Virus record (IMG/VR): IMGVR_UViG_3300010885_035415 | Location: 1 to 34,434 of that record | Strand: one strand, 5' to 3' | Source: a virus | DNA: 34,434 nt | Part shown: positions 23,895 to 31,417 of the stretch, piece after piece | How the letters are laid out: each line of letters starts with the position of its first letter | Numbering within the stretch: position 1 is the stretch's first letter | The notes under the pieces: generated by a model | The model's database searches: none | Seen by the model: only the letters and a program-made list of their open reading frames with translations | Told to the model about the DNA's origin: nothing | Translations under genes and position numbers: made by a program

Positions 23895-24805
23895 TGAGTT
23901 CTGTTGCAGTATTTACAAGGATATCTGAATGTGATTTACCCTTTTACAGGCAATGGTTAGAATACTACTCTAAAATTGGGGTCGATAGTTTTTATGTTGT
24001 AGGAGATCAATCATATAAAGATCTACCCTTTTTAAAAGAATATAATGTTAATTTTTTTAACTGTATTCACTATGAAATAGAAAAAGAAAAAATGAATTTT
24101 TTTCAAACTATCATAAAAATAAAAATAAAAGAAGACTATGTTCTTATGATAGATGTTGATGAGTATCTAGCCTACAGTGATATAAAAGAAATAATAAAAG
24201 ATAATAAAGATCTTTATTTCTTTTCTTGGTTTATGATGCCATCTATATTCTCTCAGTATGATAATATGTATAAACAATCTTTGAACGTTAAAGGATTTGA
24301 TTTAATGCAGGGAAAATCATTACATAAAATATCAAAAATAGATACAGTATTTGATTATCACTCATTTAATAAACCAATTTCTAGAATAGATGAAACTAAT
24401 AATTCTTTATATCATTTTAGATTCCGAGGGTTAAAAGATATTATTAATAAATGTTGTACTTCTAATGGTTACACAGAATGGCATAAAAAGGACTCAGAAA
24501 AAATTAAGCAATTTTTATCTAATGATAAAATGAAATTAATAGACATTCCTAATAGAATTATTTTGGCAGCAGCAGAACATTATTGTCAAAATAAAAAGGA
24601 AAATAAAATATTACCGATTATTTGCGAATCAAAAACAGATGAATCATATTTTAATTATTCAATAGACACAAATATTTTTAAAAATAGATTTAAATTATTT
24701 TTAAATAATATCCGAGAAATATTAAAAGATTTTGAATTTAGTAAACAACACTGCAAATACAGTTTAATACAATTGTTAAAAAAACACGAAGATTTTTTAA
24801 TATAG
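23894..24805 (+). CDS. GT2_4/GT92-like glycosyltransferase
   Basis: A 303-aa GT-A-type protein of the group that starts with a conserved acidic opening and a DxDE site. RISECDLPFYRQWLEYYSKI (9-28) is the characteristic N-terminal segment for this group, and VLMIDVDEYL (83-92) holds the metal site DVDE (87-90). HFRFRGLKDIINKC and a His-containing helix (AAAEHYCQNKK) follow. No membrane segment is present, although the C-terminal half is helical and lysine-rich. It starts one base within the preceding sulfotransferase stop and ends exactly against the stop of the convergent fibre gene. Sugar and acceptor are unknown. Confidence 0.78.
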   Translation: MSSVAVFTRISECDLPFYRQWLEYYSKIGVDSFYVVGDQSYKDLPFLKEYNVNFFNCIHYEIEKEKMNFFQTIIKIKIKEDYVLMIDVDEYLAYSDIKEIIKDNKDLYFFSWFMMPSIFSQYDNMYKQSLNVKGFDLMQGKSLHKISKIDTVFDYHSFNKPISRIDETNNSLYHFRFRGLKDIINKCCTSNGYTEWHKKDSEKIKQFLSNDKMKLIDIPNRIILAAAEHYCQNKKENKILPIICESKTDESYFNYSIDTNIFKNRFKLFLNNIREILKDFEFSKQHCKYSLIQLLKKHEDFLI

Positions 24806-24825
24806 TTAAAGTAGAGAAACTATAT
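24800..24825. terminator. hairpin at convergent gene ends (candidate bidirectional terminator)
   Basis: A perfect 8-bp inverted repeat, ATATAGTT and AACTATAT, flanks a 10-nt loop and spans both stop codons where the cassette and fibre genes meet. On the plus strand a weak T-rich tract (GATTTTGAT) follows. On the minus strand no U-run follows. The stem is AT-rich and not very stable, so it may be only partly effective. Confidence 0.4.
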
Positions 24826-27800
24826 CTGATTTTGATACAATATTTTTAATTTTACCACCAATAGTATTAACGTTTATAGATGATGTTGGATAATTCCATA
24901 AAGTAGTTGCATCCAATAAAGCAATTCCGATGTCAGAATTGTCTACTTTCACTCCATAGGATACAAACTTTTTATCAGGAATTATCATACTTCCAGTTAA
25001 ACTACTATAAACGGTGTTCAATCTAACACTACTTGTTGGAACTTTTTTCATAGTTCCGTAAACATTTATTCCTTGACCATTATCAACCAATGTATCACTA
25101 CCAACATCACTTAATGATGGTATTATTACATTTCCAATTTGTGTATTAGAATTATAAGAATAAGCATTCCTAACTTGAGATACCGGCACTGGAATGATAT
25201 TGGCAGTTTGTTGAGCATACGAAGGTGTTTTAAAACTACTAAAATATTTTGTTGAGATAATTACACCATATTGAGCAGGTGGACTAGATGGTCCTATTAT
25301 ATAAAAAGCAGAAGGAGATAAACTTATGGTATTAAATACACCATTCCAAGAAAAGGCTGGGTCATAAAAAGTATAAGAATAAACTGTATCATTATTTTTA
25401 AGCAAATGAGCACCGTTTGTTAAAACTAAAGCACTATTACCATAATATCCAGTTTGATTAATTAAAATACTTGTTCCGTAAGACCCTGGTGTTGTTGCAA
25501 AATTACCAGAAACAGTCAATTGTGTTGTGCTTGGTATGGAAACTATTCCATATATGTTATTCCACGTACTATCAGAAAATCCAGTAGACGAAATAATACC
25601 AGCAGTTGAAGTTACATTATGTACAGAATTAAATGTAATGGTTTTTTGAGTATTAGAAATTGATGTAATATTTGTTATACCAGGAAGAGATGAAACTGAA
25701 TTTGTATTTGATCCTTGTATAGAATATTTTGGATAACCACCTTTATAAAAATTTAATATACTTGAAGAAACTATTGGTGTTAATGTAAATTTTGAATTTA
25801 CAGGGAAAAATCCAGATTCACTTGCATTAATTTGTCTTGCCGATACACTAAATAAGTTATTATAAGTATTATTGATTAAAAAAGACTTATTATATCCGAA
25901 TATATTATTAGCAGAAATATAACTAATATTATTAGGTTTTATTAAAGGAGCATTTCCTATATAAATACTGCCAAATATATTTGTTATATTACTATTTACG
26001 CCCGGATATAATAGTTCATTTGAAGAACTAGGATTAGTTGAACCTACAACATCTCCATATACATTTAATGTACTATATCCGTTAATAAAACCACTAGATG
26101 ATGGTCCACTATATCCTGGATAAACATTACCACTTACAGAAATTGTTGTAGCATTTATAGCTGTATTATTACCTAATGTAGAATTCCCTATTACATTTTT
26201 TATAACATTAACTATACCTCCGCCTTGTATTAATGGTTGAGCTGTATTATTTATACCAGAATATACATTGCCATATACATTAACATTAGCATTAGTTATA
26301 AAAGGAGCATTGTTATTATTAGCACTTAAATCACCTAAAACACTTACAAATCCGTTACTAATTGAAACCTCATTAGAAGTAGATGTATATAATAGATTTC
26401 CATACAAATTAACAGTTGAATTATTATTATTAACACCATAAGAGTTAGTTCCACTTCCTCCGGTAATATTACCGTATAAATTTACAGTTCCTAAACCAGA
26501 ATTATTGACTCCGTAGAGATTATTACCAGAACCTCCTATTGCATTTCCATATAAATTTATCGTTGCAGGATTTGAATTATTGACTCCATTTCCTAATAAT
26601 GAACCAAAAACATTTGCAGATATATTTAAAGTTCCAGTATTTGAAGCGTTATTAATACTTGCAACAGCAGCAATCGTTGACCCAGACAAAGAAGAATTAA
26701 AAGGAGATACATTTACAATACCTACACTTGAATTATAAATTGCATTTGTATTTCTAGGAGTTATATTACCATAAAAATATACAGTACTAGTAATAACCCC
26801 TCCTAAAGATATTCCATAAGTGTTAGTTGTTGAACCAGATGATATATTATTATAAATTGTTATAGTATTATAAGAACCACCTACAGTTATTCCTGTGGCA
26901 TTAGTAGCTACTCCGCCGTATACATTACCTCCACTTATAACATGAACAGTTGATGTATTACCATTATTAATATACAAACCAGTTGCTCTATTACCGGATA
27001 TGTTTCCATACACAGTAAGATTACCACCATTAGACCAATTTACACCATAACTAGCAGAACTTGCACCTGATGCTCCAATTATATTACCAATAATAGTTAT
27101 AGGAGAGATACCAGTTGTTCTATTCAAACCATATATACTTGCAGTTGAAGTATTACCTCCATATATATTACCTGTGACAGATATAGATGCTGTACTCCCA
27201 CTAGCGGTTGCATTAACGCCAATTGCACCTCTAGGAATTATACTTCCAGAAATTGCTAAAGTTCCTGTTGAAGATGTATTAATTCCGTAATGTGTTGTAG
27301 CTATTGTTCCAGATGTTATATTTCCGTATACAGACGCACTTACTGAACCTCCTAATGTTAAACCAGCAGCAGATAAAGCAGATACGTTTCCATAAATTGT
27401 TAAATTACCCACATTAGCAATTATTGATGAACTTGATAAAGAAATACAGTTCCCATAAACTGTTAAATTACCAATTGAACTTATTCCATAATTGGTAGAT
27501 GTATTATTTGATGCAAGCCCAACACCATATCCACCATAAACTGTTCCAGTCAAATAAGCAAATGAAGAAGTTGATAATGAAAATCCAACTGAATTTGAAC
27601 TAAAACCTCCGTATATAGTTCCGCTAATATTTGCTATTGTTGAATTTCCTTGAATTGATAATACTGGATATCTCAAATTATAAGCGCTAATATTAGAATT
27701 AATAAATACATTCCCAGATGATAATACAAATCCTCCAGAGTTAGTTAATGTCAATGTATCAGCATTAACATTTGAATCTATATTCACTTTAAACCTATTT

Positions 27801-27901
27801 GCATCCGCTATATAAAGATTGTTATTAGGGACGACACCATTTACCCACGTCAAAGAAGATGAAAATACACCGTTCGCACTAGCTTGTATAATAGTCGCCA
27901 T
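24806..27901 (-). CDS. tail-fibre-like protein with beta-helix repeats
   Basis: A 1031-aa, Ser/Asn/Gly-rich protein, probably a virion fibre or adhesin. The N-terminus (about 1-60, SLTWVNGVVPNNNLYI) has the WxxGxxP start seen in phage fibres and shared with the next gene. Residues about 60-660 repeat a rung ending in YGNI or YGNV roughly every 20-25 residues (for example TVNLYGNITGGSGTNSYGVN), as expected for a right-handed beta-helix. The C-terminus carries SSVRLNTVYSSLTGSMIIP and VKVDNSDIGIALLDATTLW, a module common in marine phage fibres and also present in the 781-aa neighbour. It starts 9 bp after that gene ends, with no clear promoter. It is very rich in Asn, Ser and Thr, potential glycan sites. 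Confidence 0.75.
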   Translation of the reverse strand: MATIIQASANGVFSSSLTWVNGVVPNNNLYIADANRFKVNIDSNVNADTLTLTNSGGFVLSSGNVFINSNISAYNLRYPVLSIQGNSTIANISGTIYGGFSSNSVGFSLSTSSFAYLTGTVYGGYGVGLASNNTSTNYGISSIGNLTVYGNCISLSSSSIIANVGNLTIYGNVSALSAAGLTLGGSVSASVYGNITSGTIATTHYGINTSSTGTLAISGSIIPRGAIGVNATASGSTASISVTGNIYGGNTSTASIYGLNRTTGISPITIIGNIIGASGASSASYGVNWSNGGNLTVYGNISGNRATGLYINNGNTSTVHVISGGNVYGGVATNATGITVGGSYNTITIYNNISSGSTTNTYGISLGGVITSTVYFYGNITPRNTNAIYNSSVGIVNVSPFNSSLSGSTIAAVASINNASNTGTLNISANVFGSLLGNGVNNSNPATINLYGNAIGGSGNNLYGVNNSGLGTVNLYGNITGGSGTNSYGVNNNNSTVNLYGNLLYTSTSNEVSISNGFVSVLGDLSANNNNAPFITNANVNVYGNVYSGINNTAQPLIQGGGIVNVIKNVIGNSTLGNNTAINATTISVSGNVYPGYSGPSSSGFINGYSTLNVYGDVVGSTNPSSSNELLYPGVNSNITNIFGSIYIGNAPLIKPNNISYISANNIFGYNKSFLINNTYNNLFSVSARQINASESGFFPVNSKFTLTPIVSSSILNFYKGGYPKYSIQGSNTNSVSSLPGITNITSISNTQKTITFNSVHNVTSTAGIISSTGFSDSTWNNIYGIVSIPSTTQLTVSGNFATTPGSYGTSILINQTGYYGNSALVLTNGAHLLKNNDTVYSYTFYDPAFSWNGVFNTISLSPSAFYIIGPSSPPAQYGVIISTKYFSSFKTPSYAQQTANIIPVPVSQVRNAYSYNSNTQIGNVIIPSLSDVGSDTLVDNGQGINVYGTMKKVPTSSVRLNTVYSSLTGSMIIPDKKFVSYGVKVDNSDIGIALLDATTLWNYPTSSINVNTIGGKIKNIVSKSDIVSLL

Positions 27902-27910
27902 ATATAATAA

Positions 27911-30256
27911 TTATATTAAACCAATCAAATCTCCTTTTTGAGCAGTTTTATTAAATAAAACATCCCCAATAGTATTATTTTGAATAAAGGCACTTAACGT
28001 GTTCCATATTGTAGGAACACTGACCACAGAAGCAGATCCAATTGTATTATCAACTGGAACATAAATTGTAACAGAAGACAATGGAGGGATAGATACTTTA
28101 CCTATACTATTAATATCGTAATTTGTACCCAGTCTTACATCAGAGACTTGAGGAAAGAAGTATGATCCTATTAAAGAATTTAAAGAATCAAAATTTACAT
28201 TACCTCTTACGTTTTGTATTTCTGGAACTGCCATAGTCCCTATGTATGTCCCATTTGCATATGAATATCCTAATCTAACACTACTAACTTCAGGATAAGA
28301 AGCAGCTAATGATACGTCTTGATCCTGGAAAAAATAAGCTCCGTAATCTACAAAAAGAGTCCCAGTCAATTTAATAGTAAAATTGTTTAAATTAACTGGA
28401 ATTATTAATGAATTTGAATTTAAAACTTTAGCCGGATATGAAGTACCATTTAAATTACAATCAGGATTTAAAAATCCAATAAAACCTATATTTGTATTAT
28501 TTGGTATATTGTATAAAGAATTATTATTAAATAATACAGCACTATTATTATAATAAAAATTACTTGCATTATTACAAGAATTTAATACAGCTATACCAGA
28601 AGCACTATTAAAATTAGTTGGATTATTAGAACTTACTACAAATAAATTAAGAGTGTAACTATCCGGAATACTAGATAATAAATATTGACTGGTATTTGCA
28701 AAAGAATTATTAACATTAATTCCTGACAATTTAATAAAACCTCCAATATTTTGTATCGAGTGTGGTGTGTTGGATGAAAAATTAATATTACAATAATTTG
28801 AATTTGTAGAGACGCTTGTTATTACGGGATATTGTGTTGATGACTGTGGAAATTTTGTATTATCCCTAGAAAAACCACCTATTATATTTGGTGGTGGAGC
28901 TGGATATACTCTAGGATCGTTGTATCCGTATGTATAATTATCTGTACTACCATAAGGGCAAACAAAACTTGTATTATTTACATTTGATATACCTGATGGA
29001 TAAAAACAATAACATTTACAGTTTAATTGACAGTAACATGAATATAAATTAGAAATATCTTGTTGTGTTATGTTTGGACTAAAAATATCGTCTTGAACAA
29101 CTGCACTCACAGAATCTAATACAGACAATACTTTTGAAGATCTTTCTATATGATTTTTAGGATAACATTGTGATGTATAACAATAAAAATTACCACAACC
29201 CTGGTCCGAACAATAACTATACCAGCTATAAGCATAGGTTCCCGTATTACAGTTGTATGAATCTACAAGACTTCCTTGATTTGTATAACAAAAACTAAAG
29301 GTGTTTGGCGCATTAACCACACATAAACCCGGATAAAGACCATGAGGTTTTGAAAAACCTATAGTACATGTTGCAGAATTATATGATACTATGGAAGGCA
29401 ATTGATAACAAGTTGAAGCAGCTGATTGGTTATTTACTGTATTATATTGTAAAATTTGATTTTTAGGGTTGTTTAATAAAACATTATCATTTAATAATGG
29501 GGATTTTGGTATAAAAGAACCTACAATTGGAAATTTACCATCTGGCCCACTTATTAATTTTTGTACATAAGCACTACCTGTAGAGTAAACTGCTGGATTA
29601 TTTTTAGATGCATAAATTTTACCATAAACAGACATCGTGCCATAATTGTTAATTGGATATAAATCAGAATCTGTCGGAAATATATTTCCACATATTTTTA
29701 ATGTACTAGTATTATCAACTGCAATATCCCCAGAATTAATATTTCCATTTACAATTAAATCAGAACTTGCTATACTAATAGATGTACAAATAATATTTCC
29801 GTTAATTGTAACACTTGATGATTGATCAGATGTTAAATTGTTAGAATAATTTGATTGACCACTACAAATATCCGAATTTATTATTGTATTTGATTTGTGT
29901 ATACCTACAGTACTTGGATAGTAATCATTACCACCAAAAACCCCTCCACACATATAATTTGCACAAAAATCTACATTAGAACCTGATAAAGTCATTACTC
30001 TAGCACAACTACCAGAACCTATAATATTACCAGTTAAAGATATAGTTGACCCACAAACCCAAAATCCTATGGTTTCTGGACCGCTACTCGAAGAAGTAGA
30101 ATTTAAAAATCCACCAGTTGTTCCCAAATTTACATTTTGATTGATTTTAATACAATTACCACGAGCATCAACACAATCTCCGACCGTAGGAGTATTTCCT
30201 CCCCAAACAGCTGGATTGTTAAAATAACCAGATTGTGTAGCATTATATAACGCCAT
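27911..30256 (-). CDS. tail-fibre-like protein, paralogue with cysteine-rich insert
   Basis: A 781-aa protein sharing ends with the 1031-aa fibre: an N-terminal SGYFNNPAVWGGNTPTVGD (9-27) and a C-terminal SSVRLGYSYANGTYIGTMAV module, repeated as SDVRLGTNYDINSIGKVSIP. Short beta-helix rungs (INGNI, VNGNI, ICGNI) occupy residues 70-215. Between 312 and 433 there are 13 cysteines in 122 residues, mixed with Tyr and Trp (YAYSWYSYCSDQGCGNFYCY), unusual for a cytoplasmically assembled fibre. A shared middle segment (SIPDSYTLNL) also has an equivalent in the larger fibre. It lies 6 bp from the 159-aa gene, which suggests one operon. Confidence 0.74.
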   Translation of the reverse strand: MALYNATQSGYFNNPAVWGGNTPTVGDCVDARGNCIKINQNVNLGTTGGFLNSTSSSSGPETIGFWVCGSTISLTGNIIGSGSCARVMTLSGSNVDFCANYMCGGVFGGNDYYPSTVGIHKSNTIINSDICSGQSNYSNNLTSDQSSSVTINGNIICTSISIASSDLIVNGNINSGDIAVDNTSTLKICGNIFPTDSDLYPINNYGTMSVYGKIYASKNNPAVYSTGSAYVQKLISGPDGKFPIVGSFIPKSPLLNDNVLLNNPKNQILQYNTVNNQSAASTCYQLPSIVSYNSATCTIGFSKPHGLYPGLCVVNAPNTFSFCYTNQGSLVDSYNCNTGTYAYSWYSYCSDQGCGNFYCYTSQCYPKNHIERSSKVLSVLDSVSAVVQDDIFSPNITQQDISNLYSCYCQLNCKCYCFYPSGISNVNNTSFVCPYGSTDNYTYGYNDPRVYPAPPPNIIGGFSRDNTKFPQSSTQYPVITSVSTNSNYCNINFSSNTPHSIQNIGGFIKLSGINVNNSFANTSQYLLSSIPDSYTLNLFVVSSNNPTNFNSASGIAVLNSCNNASNFYYNNSAVLFNNNSLYNIPNNTNIGFIGFLNPDCNLNGTSYPAKVLNSNSLIIPVNLNNFTIKLTGTLFVDYGAYFFQDQDVSLAASYPEVSSVRLGYSYANGTYIGTMAVPEIQNVRGNVNFDSLNSLIGSYFFPQVSDVRLGTNYDINSIGKVSIPPLSSVTIYVPVDNTIGSASVVSVPTIWNTLSAFIQNNTIGDVLFNKTAQKGDLIGLI

Positions 30257-30262
30257 ATTTTA

Positions 30263-30742
30263 TTATGATTTACCTACACCTATAATATTTCCATTATTAT
30301 CATAGACTACGGTTTTTGTTCCTACAACTGTACCATTGACACCCCCAACTCGATATTGAACAGATGTCAATGCATTTGTAGTTGTATTATAATTTAATGT
30401 TCTATAATCATGTGCTGGAAAATTAAAACCTGCAATAGAGGATAAAATTGTATTTGTCGTTAATTGACTATTCTGGTCTGATGGTATACTAAAATCATCT
30501 ATAAAAATTTGTAAAGCATCGCCACTAGACATAGTGGAAGTATCAGCTTTAAGAGTTAGAGTATTCCCACTTATACTACCACCTACTGTTGGATCAGCAA
30601 AATTATAAATTATCACATTTCTAGTAGTATTTGTGATTAAAAGAATCTGATTCAAAGTCAAAGAACTATATCCAGTAAATTGAACAGTTCCAGAATTTGC
30701 TACACCGGGATTAAAAGTATAATTTTTGACTAAGATCTTCAT
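30263..30742 (-). CDS. marine-phage structural-type protein (fibre-associated)
   Basis: A 159-aa protein with an all-beta look and no cysteine. It begins MKILVKNYTFNPGVANSGTV and contains ILLITNTTRNVIIYNFADPT, GNTLTLKADTSTMSSGDALQ and KTVVYDNNGNIIGV. I recognise this arrangement as one common beside tail-fibre genes in marine T4-like phages and usually annotated as a structural protein. Its exact place in the virion is unknown. It is co-directional with the fibres and has an AATAAATA octamer 7 nt before its ATG. Moderate confidence. Confidence 0.65.
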   Translation of the reverse strand: MKILVKNYTFNPGVANSGTVQFTGYSSLTLNQILLITNTTRNVIIYNFADPTVGGSISGNTLTLKADTSTMSSGDALQIFIDDFSIPSDQNSQLTTNTILSSIAGFNFPAHDYRTLNYNTTTNALTSVQYRVGGVNGTVVGTKTVVYDNNGNIIGVGKS

Positions 30743-30749
30743 TGTTTAA

Positions 30750-30757
30750 TATTTATT
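30750..30757 (-). promoter_or_regulatory. candidate late promoter octamer
   Basis: AATAAATA on the minus strand, one mismatch to TATAAATA, lies 7 nt before the ATG of the 159-aa structural-type gene. It overlaps the last codon of the upstream gene. Spacing is like that of three other octamers in this window. Confidence 0.3.
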
Positions 30758-31040
30758 AGAGAGCTATTGAATAAGCCAGGGCCATAGTTTTTGATATATA
30801 AGATCCAGAAGTATTTTGGTATGTTGTAGAAGTATTATAAGAAGCATCCCAATTACCTGGATGAAAATCATTTAACACATAATTCAAATCATTATCATGT
30901 TTAATAATAGAATCACCGGATAAAAAATTATAAAGTGATTTTGCATCTACAGCATAATTTACATCATTTCTGACAAACGGATAACGATCGTTAAGTCTTA
31001 TAGAAGGAGCTACTGGTAGTTCTGAAAATTTAACACCCAT
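30756..31040 (-). CDS. small structural-type protein (unknown)
   Basis: A 94-aa protein beginning MGVKFSELPVAPSIRLNDRY, with FSELP...LNDRYPFVRN typical of short phage structural proteins in which the FSELPxA opening is followed by a polar helix and a DxYP-like segment. The C-terminal part is rich in Tyr, Ser and Thr (NTSTTYQNTSGSYISKTMAL). No other motif. It is directly before the 159-aa gene and preceded by a GATAAATA octamer. A short fibre hinge or adaptor role is plausible, but only from context. Confidence 0.6.
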   Translation of the reverse strand: MGVKFSELPVAPSIRLNDRYPFVRNDVNYAVDAKSLYNFLSGDSIIKHDNDLNYVLNDFHPGNWDASYNTSTTYQNTSGSYISKTMALAYSIAL

Positions 31041-31160
31041 TTGTTATATATTTATCCTTTTAATCTTGTATATTCAAAAGAATACTAGTTCATTATAATA
31101 CAATGAACGACAACCTTTAAAAATTATAACTACTTCTCTTATAATTAATATTAATAGTAA
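31041..31160. other. intergenic region with small hairpin and octamer
   Basis: A 120-bp AT-rich spacer between two minus-strand genes, the widest gap in the fibre block. It holds an inverted repeat of 7 bp (GTTCATT at 31088-31094, AATGAAC at 31102-31108) with a 7-nt loop, and the GATAAATA octamer at 31049-31056. No U-run follows the hairpin on either strand, so I do not call a terminator. Confidence 0.4.
31049..31056 (-). promoter_or_regulatory. candidate late promoter octamer
   Basis: GATAAATA on the minus strand, one mismatch to TATAAATA, ends 8 nt before the ATG of the 94-aa gene. It sits in the largest gap of the fibre block, where a promoter is most expected. The expected transcription start would leave almost no leader. 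Confidence 0.4.
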
Positions 31161-31403
31161 TTAAACAAATCTTATATTACCAGAATTAATAAGATCTTTA
31201 GCTCTCTGAAGCGCTGTCTCGTTTGTCCAGATACCAGCTTCATTGTACTCTACAGGTCCATACCAAAGGTATATATCTCTACCTAAAGCTGGAATTGTTG
31301 TCCAGATAGTCTGAGAAGATGAGCTATCAACAACCTTGTCTAGGGTAAGAGTATTAATATCAATGTCTACAGATTGTTGTGGTTGAAGTATAATTGTTGC
31401 CAT
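31161..31403 (-). CDS. small hypothetical protein (80 aa)
   Basis: An 80-aa protein that I do not recognise. It begins MATIILQPQQSVDIDINTLT and contains TIPALGRDIYLWYGPVEYNE and an end helix TALQRAKDLINSGNIRFV. The Ala-Thr-Ile-Ile start resembles the 1031-aa fibre's start, perhaps only by chance. It lies between two fibre-type genes, in the same direction, with a CATAAGTA octamer 6 nt before its ATG. A fibre-associated or chaperone role would fit the place, but nothing in the sequence shows it. Confidence 0.55.
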   Translation of the reverse strand: MATIILQPQQSVDIDINTLTLDKVVDSSSSQTIWTTIPALGRDIYLWYGPVEYNEAGIWTNETALQRAKDLINSGNIRFV

Positions 31404-31409
31404 ATATTA

Positions 31410-31417
31410 TACTTATG
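31410..31417 (-). promoter_or_regulatory. candidate late promoter-like octamer (weak)
   Basis: CATAAGTA on the minus strand, with two mismatches to TATAAATA, ends 6 nt before the ATG of the 80-aa gene. It overlaps the stop codon of the giant fibre. It is the weakest of the group and is listed for its matching spacing. Confidence 0.2.

Noticed and set aside
28958-29323. Diversity-generating retroelement variable region (Cys/Tyr/Asn/Ser-rich)
   Set aside because: No reverse transcriptase, Avd or template repeat is seen in the window, and the segment is in the middle of the protein, not at its C-terminus.
31088-31108. Rho-independent terminator in the fibre block gap
   Set aside because: The 7-bp stem is AT-rich and no U-run follows it on either strand.
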